Positions 1 to 6,395 of a DNA stretch of 14,337 bases are shown one piece after another. Under the pieces are notes generated by a model. That model saw only the letters and a program-made list of their open reading frames with translations, was not told the DNA's origin and made no database searches. The translations under genes were made by a program, and so were the position numbers. Within the stretch, counting starts at the first letter, position 1; the number at the start of each line of letters is the position of its first letter. This stretch comes from an uncultured Pseudomonadota bacterium (GTDB lineage Bacteria; Myxococcota_A; UBA9042; CAIXZC01): NCBI GenBank assembly GCA_937884235.1, contig CALGBT010000802.1:1-14337 (forward strand). The letters are read 5' to 3'.

Positions 1-2
1 TC

Positions 3-1058
3 CAGCGGCGGGCCATCAAGGCCCTGGAGTGGCTGGTCTCCCGGGACAAGAAGCGCTACACCGTGGTGCTCAACGTGAAGAGCCCGACATATTGCCCCCA
101 AGGTTACACGCAGGAAACGGTGGAGAGTCTCCGTGGGCCCAACAAGAATCTGTATATGGATGTCAACAGTCAGGGGTTCTTTATGGGGGGCATTAACAGC
201 CCCAGCTATGGCCAGGAGTACTTGCATGTGCGGGTGAACGCGGACAATGCGCCGGCGCACATTTGCTCCCGGACATTCACCTCCACTGGGGGCAAGCCGC
301 ACATCTCAGTGTTCATGCCAGAAGGTGGGAATGCCAACAGCTGCCCGGCCAGCTACCACTATATGCCAGCATCGACTTTGAAGGGAAAGAACGGCTGGGG
401 CTACTTCCAGGCCAACGAGGCAGGGGCCTATTTTGGCTACGTGGATGATTGGGCTCGCAGCTCCCACAACTATGAGGACAACACGGGCTATCTTTACCGC
501 AGCTTCACCACCCATGTCGGGACCGTCTGCTTCAAAGTCATGGGAGTTGATGAGGATGCGGCCACGGCCAACGGGGTATTTCCGGTGGTCCTGGGCGTCA
601 AGAACGATACCGACTGCCCCAATGGCTGGAACGTGAAAACCTCCAGCACCACTGATGGGTCCAATGGCTACACGTATGTGCAGTACAGCGGCAATGCTTC
701 CGTCATTGGTGGCATCAGCGACTGGGGCCACGGGGGCGGAAACTACCTGCAGGTGCACTTCCACTACTCGCACGTGAACTATGTCTGCTGGAACCACTAC
801 ACTCGAGAAGGGCAACCCTATTACAATATCCGGACCCCACACACCGGTAACTGCCCTAACGGCTACACGCAGTTCAATGCCGATGCCCTGAAGGCCTCCC
901 ATAACTCCAATGGCTATATCGCTGCGACCGCTGAGGGCCTCTACATGGGCGGCATTCACAGTTGGGGCATGCATGACCACTCGGAAGGCTACATCCAGCA
1001 TAACTTCACCTCTGAGGTCAACAACAAGGTCTGCCTCAAGATGTCTGGTGTGAAGTAG
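3..1058 (+). CDS. Protein of four two-cysteine tandem repeats (5' partial, unrecognised family)
   Basis: The reading frame is open from base 3 to the stop at 1056-1058, and the visible part starts without a signal peptide or ribosome site, so the true start lies upstream of the window. A GTG at 63 is only an internal valine in my reading. Numbered from that GTG, the 331 residues fall into four repeats of about 80-90 residues. Each has one Cys near its start and one near its end: C11/C68, C94/C156, C185/C242 and C264/C324. The shared pattern is CP-x2-Y/W, then an aromatic- and Gly-rich core resembling YMGGIHSWG, then Y-[LI]-x3-F and a final C. Paired spacing of 57-62 residues suggests one disulfide per repeat, hence an exported protein. 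The sequence is rich in Tyr, Asn, His and Gly and poor in charge, which suits a beta-rich binding module. I do not recognise the family and assign no function. The real protein may carry more repeats, a signal peptide or a catalytic domain upstream. Confidence 0.85.
   Translation, partial: QRRAIKALEWLVSRDKKRYTVVLNVKSPTYCPQGYTQETVESLRGPNKNLYMDVNSQGFFMGGINSPSYGQEYLHVRVNADNAPAHICSRTFTSTGGKPHISVFMPEGGNANSCPASYHYMPASTLKGKNGWGYFQANEAGAYFGYVDDWARSSHNYEDNTGYLYRSFTTHVGTVCFKVMGVDEDAATANGVFPVVLGVKNDTDCPNGWNVKTSSTTDGSNGYTYVQYSGNASVIGGISDWGHGGGNYLQVHFHYSHVNYVCWNHYTREGQPYYNIRTPHTGNCPNGYTQFNADALKASHNSNGYIAATAEGLYMGGIHSWGMHDHSEGYIQHNFTSEVNNKVCLKMSGVK
63..1058 (+). repeat. Four protein repeats of about 80 residues with paired cysteines
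   Basis: Repeat starts, judged from the CP dipeptides, lie near bases 93, 342, 615 and 852, giving spacings of about 83, 91 and 79 residues. Repeats 3 and 4 share CPNG[WY], an SNGY element and GGI[SH]xWG. Repeat 1 has CPQGYT and MGGINS. Repeat 2 is the most divergent, with CPASY and a FGYVDDW core. The DNA copies have diverged, so this is an old duplication rather than a recent expansion. Confidence 0.8.
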
Positions 1059-1101
1059 CGCCAGCCAGTCCCCTCCCCCCCCAGCAGGCACCGGGTCGCT
1101 T

Positions 1102-1119
1102 CATCGTAGATTTATGATG
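1102..1119. promoter_or_regulatory. Imperfect dyad upstream of the sigma-54 promoter (possible activator site)
   Basis: Two 7-base arms, CATCGTA and TATGATG, flank the 4-base spacer GATT; six of seven positions are complementary and the seventh is a G-T pair. It lies about 65 bp before the -24 element, a distance used by sigma-54 activator binding sites. It could instead be a weak hairpin at the end of the upstream gene, but no T-tract follows, so an intrinsic terminator is unlikely. Confidence 0.3.
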
Positions 1120-1182
1120 CAATTTGCGTACTCGGTTTCTGGTTGGTCCCCTCTGGCGAAGCCTCTGCGCCAATTCCAGTGC

Positions 1183-1198
1183 TGGCACGGCCCTTGCT
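1183..1198 (+). promoter_or_regulatory. Sigma-54 (RpoN) -24/-12 promoter
   Basis: The bases read TGGCACG, four spacer bases GCCC, then TTGCT. This matches the sigma-54 consensus TGGCACG-N4-TTGCW at every fixed position, with GG at 1184-1185 and GC at 1196-1197 separated by exactly 10 bases. Transcription would begin near 1208-1210, leaving a leader of about 33 nt that carries the AGGAGG ribosome site of the VIT-VWA gene. The position directly before a gene, on the right strand, makes chance less likely. Such a promoter needs an ATP-dependent enhancer-binding activator, none of which is encoded in the window. Confidence 0.7.
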
Positions 1199-1230
1199 CT
1201 TTACTCCTGCGATTGCGATGACAACCCGTC

Positions 1231-1236
1231 AGGAGG
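1231..1236 (+). promoter_or_regulatory. Ribosome binding site fixing the VIT-VWA start
   Basis: AGGAGG lies five bases before the ATG at 1242. This strong Shine-Dalgarno match decides the start against the in-frame upstream codons at 1143 and 1218, which have no such site; the 1143 start would also put the -24/-12 promoter inside the coding region. Confidence 0.85.
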
Positions 1237-1241
1237 AAGTG

Positions 1242-3671
1242 ATGAAGACCTTGGATAAGAAGCTTGTTTCGACCCTCGATAGAGCTCGCTTGCTGATAAT
1301 CGCGTTGGTCTGGCTGCTGGTGCTCGCCGCCCCGTTGTTGCCGGCCTACGCCTTGAACATCTCGGCTCGCACCGAGGCTGGTGAAGTGCCGGATCTGAAC
1401 CGCATTCCGTTGGTCTTCCAGTCGCTGGAAGTGTCAATCCACAACCAGGTTGCAGCGACCCAGAGCTGGTTCCACTTTCGCAACGACCATGACATCGACC
1501 TGGAGGTAACGTGCGAATTCGCCCTCGGTTCCAGCGAGTTCGTGGAGGGCTTCTCCTACTTCAACGGCAATGAGCGCATTGTCGGCGAAGTCCTGGAGAA
1601 GTCGGCAGCAGAAGAAGTGTACGAAGAGTTGACGCAGATTCAGCATCGGGACCCGGGACTGCTTGAGCAGACAGGGAACAAGTTTCGGTTCCATGTCTAT
1701 CCGGTGCAGCCGGGGGAGACGAAACCGGTGGACGTTCGTCACCTCTCCCTGCTGCAGAAGGAAGAATCCGTGCTGGAGTATGTCGTTCCACTGGAAAACC
1801 TGCCGGTGGTGCCTACGGCTTTCAGTCTGGTGGTGGATATCACCGACGACCTGCCCATCGAGGCGGTGGAGGTGTTGGGGTATGACGCGTTGGTGAAGCG
1901 GGAAGGCAAGCATCACTATCGGGTGGTGGTGGAGGGCGACGATGTCTCCTTCGACCGCGACCTTCGGGTGCGCTATACCCTGGCCGCAGACGACTACGAG
2001 TTGCGCTTCATGGCCCATCGTGACCGCACTGACGAGGGTAGCTTCATGCTCGTGGTGACGCCCAAAGACGAGGTGGTTGCCGATGACGTTATCGGCCGGG
2101 ACATCGTCTTTGTTGTGGATATCTCGGGGAGCATGGATGGCGAGCCGCTGGAGCAGACGAAGTGGGCGCTAATCCACATTCTCGACCAGCTCAATCCTGA
2201 GGACCGCTTCGAGGTCGTCAGCTTCGACGACAACGCCTACCAGCTACTGGGTGGAATGCAGCCGGCGACGCCGCAGTGGCGGTTGCAAGGGCAGGCGGTG
2301 GTGGGTGCGCTGGTCAGCCAGGGTGGCACCAATATCTTGAACGCCATGAAGAAGGCGCTGGATGTCTTGGGGGCGGAGGGCGACCCGGACCGACCCCGGG
2401 CCATCATCTTTCTCACCGACGGCCAGGGCATCAATCCCGCACCTGTCATCATCAGTGAAGTGCGCAATCGTGATGCTGACGTGCGGGTTTACAGCTTTGG
2501 CGTGGGCAACGGTGTCAACCGGCCCTTTCTCGAGCGCATCGCTCGGGAGAACCGCGGCATCGCCACCCTGGTCTCGCATCCCGACCAACTCGAGACCGAG
2601 ATGAGGCGACTCTACGAACGGATCTCCACGCCGCTCATGGTGGACCTCGATATCCGCTTCGAGGGGGTCAAAGTGGAATCTGTCTATCCTACCCGTCTGC
2701 CCGACCTCTACCGGGACGGCGAGGTCATCGTGGTGGGCCGTTACAAGCGTGGCGGCCCCGGCCGCATCGTTGTCACCGGCCGTCTCAAGGGGGAAGAGAA
2801 GGAGATCTCCATTCCCGTGCGGTTCCCTGATGCCGAGGAGCGCTTCCAGTACGTCGAGAAGCTCTGGGCCCGCAAGCGCATCGATTCCCTCATGGACATC
2901 ATCAGCGAACGTGGCGGTGCCGAGGAGTTGGTCACCGAAGTGACACGGCTGGGCATCATCTACAACCTGGTGACCGAGTACACTACTTTCCTGGCTGTGC
3001 CGGAGTCACTCAAGACCGAAGAAATCAAAGAAAAAATCAGGCAGGGCAAGCGGGGCTACGACAAGAAGCTCATCGATTCAGTGGAAGGCATCAAGCTCTC
3101 CATGCAGCACATTCCGCCAGGAGACCCGGTGCTCACCGTTGATGCCCCGGCCGAGGCCCTCAAGGTTGTTGCCTACTTCCCCTTCGGCCTGGTCAAGCGC
3201 ATGAAGTACGACGAAATCCGCGGCGAATGGAACGTCCGCTTCCTGGTGCCTCGTGATGTGGCTGACGGGCTCTACGCCATTCGCGTACTCATCGTCCACA
3301 ACGACACCCGCCTCGAATGGCGGACCATCGAATACTACATCGATGGCACGGCCCCGGAGTTCGAAGCCTCCATTCCCGCTACCGCCGCGGCCGGAGAGAC
3401 TATTCATGTGGAGGTTGACCCCTTCGAGACGGTGGCCGAGGTCTTCATGACAATACCGGGTGTCGACAACTCTCGTATCGACCTGCAACTCGACATCGAT
3501 GGTGGTCGCTACATCGGCCAGCTAACCCTCCCAGCCACTTTCCCCGAAGGCCCCATCACCGTCCGCATCATCGTCCGCGACAAAGCCCGCAACCGCTTCG
3601 AACAGGACTTCGAGATCTGGGAAGAGGAGGAGTTCGAGGAGGATTTTGCTGAGGAAGTTGCTGGTTGTTAG
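1242..3671 (+). CDS. Exported VIT and von Willebrand factor A domain protein
   Basis: This 809-residue protein starts with a Sec signal peptide: basic N-terminus, hydrophobic stretch at about 17-33 and a likely cut after AYA at 37. A VIT domain (inter-alpha-trypsin inhibitor type) spans about 55-175. A VWA domain covers about 287-462 with a complete metal-ion-dependent adhesion site: D293-x-S295-x-S297, T363 in GGTN and D393 in TDGQ. The segment around 574-586 (YNLVTEYTTFLAV) is the conserved region that follows VWA in VIT-VWA proteins. Residues from about 628 form a predicted beta-rich, Ig-like extension, ending in a Glu-rich tail whose last residue is Cys. There is no later membrane segment or sorting signal, so a periplasmic or secreted location is expected. 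In this family the MIDAS binds a divalent cation and a protein ligand; the ligand here is unknown. It is preceded by a sigma-54 promoter and followed after 60 bp by the kinase gene, which suggests an operon. Confidence 0.93.
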   Translation: MKTLDKKLVSTLDRARLLIIALVWLLVLAAPLLPAYALNISARTEAGEVPDLNRIPLVFQSLEVSIHNQVAATQSWFHFRNDHDIDLEVTCEFALGSSEFVEGFSYFNGNERIVGEVLEKSAAEEVYEELTQIQHRDPGLLEQTGNKFRFHVYPVQPGETKPVDVRHLSLLQKEESVLEYVVPLENLPVVPTAFSLVVDITDDLPIEAVEVLGYDALVKREGKHHYRVVVEGDDVSFDRDLRVRYTLAADDYELRFMAHRDRTDEGSFMLVVTPKDEVVADDVIGRDIVFVVDISGSMDGEPLEQTKWALIHILDQLNPEDRFEVVSFDDNAYQLLGGMQPATPQWRLQGQAVVGALVSQGGTNILNAMKKALDVLGAEGDPDRPRAIIFLTDGQGINPAPVIISEVRNRDADVRVYSFGVGNGVNRPFLERIARENRGIATLVSHPDQLETEMRRLYERISTPLMVDLDIRFEGVKVESVYPTRLPDLYRDGEVIVVGRYKRGGPGRIVVTGRLKGEEKEISIPVRFPDAEERFQYVEKLWARKRIDSLMDIISERGGAEELVTEVTRLGIIYNLVTEYTTFLAVPESLKTEEIKEKIRQGKRGYDKKLIDSVEGIKLSMQHIPPGDPVLTVDAPAEALKVVAYFPFGLVKRMKYDEIRGEWNVRFLVPRDVADGLYAIRVLIVHNDTRLEWRTIEYYIDGTAPEFEASIPATAAAGETIHVEVDPFETVAEVFMTIPGVDNSRIDLQLDIDGGRYIGQLTLPATFPEGPITVRIIVRDKARNRFEQDFEIWEEEEFEEDFAEEVAGC

Positions 3672-3731
3672 GTTACTTGATCCTACCAGTTCAAATTGCC
3701 TCCCGTCCGCGCCTGTGGTAGAAAAACAAAC

Positions 3732-5615
3732 ATGGAATGGACCTGCCCAAGCTGTTTCAAGAAATACCCTGAAGAGACGGGGCGCTGCCCGGACTGTCGA
3801 CGCAAGCTCATTTCCTTGCAGGACCACGATCTGGTTGGTCACGAAATTGACGAGCGCTATCAGGTCCTAAGCATTTTGGGCAAAGGCGGGATGGGCATAG
3901 TTTACGTGGCCGAGCAGGCCATGGTGGGACGCAAGGTTGCCCTCAAAGTGCTGCGTCGAGACACCGTGCAAGACGAGGGCTCGGTAAAACGGTTCTTCAC
4001 CGAAGCGCGGGCCATTGCAACGCTCAAGAGCCCCCACACTATCACGCTGCACGACTTCGGCATTACCGACAACGGCCTGGTTTACTACACCATGGAGATG
4101 CTGGAAGGTTCCCCACTCTCCTCCATTATCAAGAAAGAAGGACCCCTGAACGTCAAGCGGGCGGTGGATATCATTCTCCAGAGCCTTGAATCCCTTGAAG
4201 AGGCCCACAACGAGAACATCCACCACCGGGATTTGAAGCCCGAGAATCTCTTTGTTTCCAGGCGCAAGGGAAAGGATTTTGTCACCTTGCTCGATTTCGG
4301 CATTGCCAAGCTGGTAGGTGACACTTCAATCGAAAGTGTCACCAAGACCGGTATGATCTGTGGCACTCCGGCCTACTTGAGTCCAGAGCAGGTAATGGGC
4401 AATCCAGCGGTGCCGGCTAGCGACCTATATTCTCTGGCTATCGTTCTGTACGAGATGTTGGCTGGCGAGCCGCCATTTTCAGATACGACGGCGATGAAGC
4501 TTCTCATGAAGCATCTCAATGAAATGCCGGTGCCAGTACATGTCAAGAATCCTGGAGTCCAGGTTCCTCGGAGTCTCGACAAGTTCCTGCACCGGGCCAT
4601 GGCCAAGAACCCAGAGGATCGGTTCGCCACTGTCGCGGATTTCCGGATCGCGCTGAAGTTGGCTGCAGATGCCGGTGGTCCCGGCTCGGAGACGGGAGAC
4701 CTGACGCCGTTGTTGACAACTTCGGACGGTTTGCGTTCGTTGGCACCCGGGACAGAGGCCTACGAATCAGTCGACAGCACATTGCATGACCAGGAGACGG
4801 AGCCTCAGCAGCACGGTCCGCATGACGCCGTAGACTCGGAGGGCAATACAGGAGTTGTCGCAGCGGACTCCTTTGACGAGGTTCTACTTCAAGGTGCGGT
4901 AGATGGTCCCGTCGAGTCGAAGTCGATTGGTCTGCGCAAGGCGGTGGGAGCCGGTGCGGTGCTACTGGTTGTACTCGCCCTCGCCCTCGTCCTTTGGCAA
5001 CCATGGAAGACGGTGCCGGAGGGTACACCCGAGGTCAAGTCGGCCGCGCCAGAAGCAGGGGAAGTTGCGGCCAAATCGAAGGGCCCACTACTATCCCCTT
5101 CCGCCGGCGAAAAGGTGGGAGAAGCTGCCGCTCCCACTGGCATTGACGCAGAGATGCGCCTGCAGCAGGAAATGGCCCAGCGCAAGCAGGAAGAAGAGAC
5201 CCGCTTGCAACTGGAAATGGCTCAGAAAAAGGCTGCGCAAGAGGCTCAGCTGGCCAAGGAATTTGCCCAGCAGAAGAGCGCCGGGGAGGCGCTGTTGACC
5301 GACGAACTGGCGCAGAAGAAGGCCGAGGAAGAAGCCCGCCTCAAGGCCCAGGCTGAGGCGCAGAAGAAGGCCGAAGAAGAAGCACGTTTGGCTGCCGAGG
5401 CTGAGGCGCAGAAGAAGGCGGAAGAAGAGGCCCGGTTGGCTGCTGAGGCTGAGGCGAAGAAGAAGGCGGCAGCGAAGAAGAAGGCCGCAGCCAACAAGGC
5501 CGAAGCGAAGAAGCACGAAGAGCAAGGCCTGGGGTTCCGCCCGGTCAAAGTAAAGGAAGACAAACAGGGCGATAGTGGCCTGGGCTTCCGGCCAGTCAAG
5601 GTGGAAGAGAAGTAG
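3732..5615 (+). CDS. Membrane serine/threonine protein kinase with zinc ribbon and TolA-like arm
   Basis: The 627-residue product transfers phosphate from ATP to Ser/Thr of unknown targets. An N-terminal zinc ribbon has C5-x2-C8 and C19-x2-C22. The kinase domain (about 43-320) has the glycine loop GKGGMG at 50-55, ATP lysine K72, helix-C E91, the catalytic HRDLKPEN with D167, the DFG at 188-190 and the GTPAYLSPEQ activation-segment end, so it should be active. An acidic linker leads to one membrane segment at about 404-422. The C-terminal part would be periplasmic: Pro/Ala-rich, then a Lys/Glu/Ala helix at about 474-596 with a 16-residue period, then GLGFRPVKV at 599-607 and again at 616-624. 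ATG 3732 was chosen because it places the zinc ribbon at the start; a TTG at 3696 would add 12 residues. Neither has a good ribosome site, so coupling to the VIT-VWA gene 60 bp upstream is plausible. The kinase call is firm; the sensing role of the arm is inferred. Confidence 0.95.
   Translation: MEWTCPSCFKKYPEETGRCPDCRRKLISLQDHDLVGHEIDERYQVLSILGKGGMGIVYVAEQAMVGRKVALKVLRRDTVQDEGSVKRFFTEARAIATLKSPHTITLHDFGITDNGLVYYTMEMLEGSPLSSIIKKEGPLNVKRAVDIILQSLESLEEAHNENIHHRDLKPENLFVSRRKGKDFVTLLDFGIAKLVGDTSIESVTKTGMICGTPAYLSPEQVMGNPAVPASDLYSLAIVLYEMLAGEPPFSDTTAMKLLMKHLNEMPVPVHVKNPGVQVPRSLDKFLHRAMAKNPEDRFATVADFRIALKLAADAGGPGSETGDLTPLLTTSDGLRSLAPGTEAYESVDSTLHDQETEPQQHGPHDAVDSEGNTGVVAADSFDEVLLQGAVDGPVESKSIGLRKAVGAGAVLLVVLALALVLWQPWKTVPEGTPEVKSAAPEAGEVAAKSKGPLLSPSAGEKVGEAAAPTGIDAEMRLQQEMAQRKQEEETRLQLEMAQKKAAQEAQLAKEFAQQKSAGEALLTDELAQKKAEEEARLKAQAEAQKKAEEEARLAAEAEAQKKAEEEARLAAEAEAKKKAAAKKKAAANKAEAKKHEEQGLGFRPVKVKEDKQGDSGLGFRPVKVEEK
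5307..5474 (+). repeat. 48-bp tandem repeats coding for the kinase's helical arm
   Basis: Three 48-bp units begin at 5307, 5355 and 5403, followed by a partial one from 5451. Units 2 and 3 differ at only a few bases. Each encodes 16 residues resembling EAQKKAEEEARLAAEA, a highly helical Ala/Lys/Glu pattern like TolA domain II. Near-identity of adjacent units suggests recent expansion, so copy number may vary between strains. Confidence 0.85.
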
Positions 5616-5617
5616 AT

Positions 5618-5635
5618 TCAGGCCGAAAGACCTGA
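5618..5635. terminator. Hairpin in the convergent junction, possible shared terminator
   Basis: TCAGGCC and GACCTGA pair around a GAAA tetraloop with a single internal mismatch, within the 27 bp between the kinase stop and the lipoprotein stop. No T-tract follows on either strand, so an intrinsic terminator is only suggested by position. Confidence 0.35.
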
Positions 5636-5642
5636 GATTGCG

Positions 5643-6395
5643 CTAAGGGGCGGGACGGACACACCGGACGCCGACGTGGGCGGCACGCTTATTGGGGTCG
5701 GCGGATGCCCGATTGCTGCCACGAAGTTCCGCCCCGCCATCAGCGAATGAACCACCTCGGAGTACCCTTTCAGTCCCCGCCGGTTCCTCCCATGCGCTCC
5801 CATCGGTTGGAGCCCCGCTGTAGTCTTCGTGATACCAGTCTGCGACCCACTCCCAGACATTCCCTGCCATATGGGCTGCACCGCACCAGGAGTAACCCGT
5901 TGCGAAGGTGTGTACAGGGTGTGTTCCCCCACTGCCGCACCCATAGTCGGGGGTAGACTGCGTAGGGCTGAAAACAACCATGTCGTGGTCGCATGAGGGC
6001 GCCGGAGTGTTCCCCCATGGGTAGGTTCTTGCCAGGGGGCCACTTGCCGCGTACTCCCATTCAGCCTCGGTAGGAAGGCGACCACCGGGAGCGAGCCACT
6101 GGCAGAACGTGCCTGCCTGGGTCCAGGAGAGCCCGTTCTGCGGGTGGGCAACCTGTCCCTTGAGGCTCTTGTTCGTACCCCAGCCGGCCCCATCCCAATC
6201 TGCAGCAGCGGCCATGGCGCACGTGGCGTTGTCGGCCACGCAAGCCTCATAAGCCACCACCGGGGCTTCGTACCGGGCGATGAAGAAGCCACCCTGGCTG
6301 ACTGGATGCTCCGGTAGCTCGTCGTCGGCGTCCACGAGATTGTTCTTGTCACCCATTGCGTAAGTTCCCGGCGGGACCCAGATCCAGATATCGAA
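5643..6395 (-). other. C-terminal FGE-sulfatase-like (C-type-lectin-like) domain of the lipoprotein
   Basis: This segment codes for residues of about 2315-2564. It opens with WVPPGTYAMG (W2320), has the family signature GRLPTEAEWEY (W2427), GNVWEWVADWY (W2495) and RVLRGGSF, and ends in GVRC before the last residues. In active formylglycine-generating enzymes the stretch after RGGSF carries a catalytic Cys; here it reads ELRGSNRAS with none. Many bacterial members of this superfamily are non-catalytic binding domains, which fits an anchored surface protein. Confidence 0.85.

Noticed and set aside
306..1091. 261-codon open frame on the minus strand
   Set aside because: It mirrors the four-repeat gene on the plus strand, where the paired-Cys repeats show clear coding constraint.
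3696..3731. TTG start for the kinase at 3696
   Set aside because: The extra 12 residues add nothing recognisable and no ribosome site precedes the TTG; ATG 3732 gives a compact zinc ribbon at the N-terminus. The choice is not certain because ATG 3732 also lacks a clear ribosome site.
5643..6395. Active formylglycine-generating enzyme
   Set aside because: The fold motifs are present, but the segment after RGGSF lacks the catalytic cysteine and the domain is part of a giant anchored protein with no sulfatase nearby.
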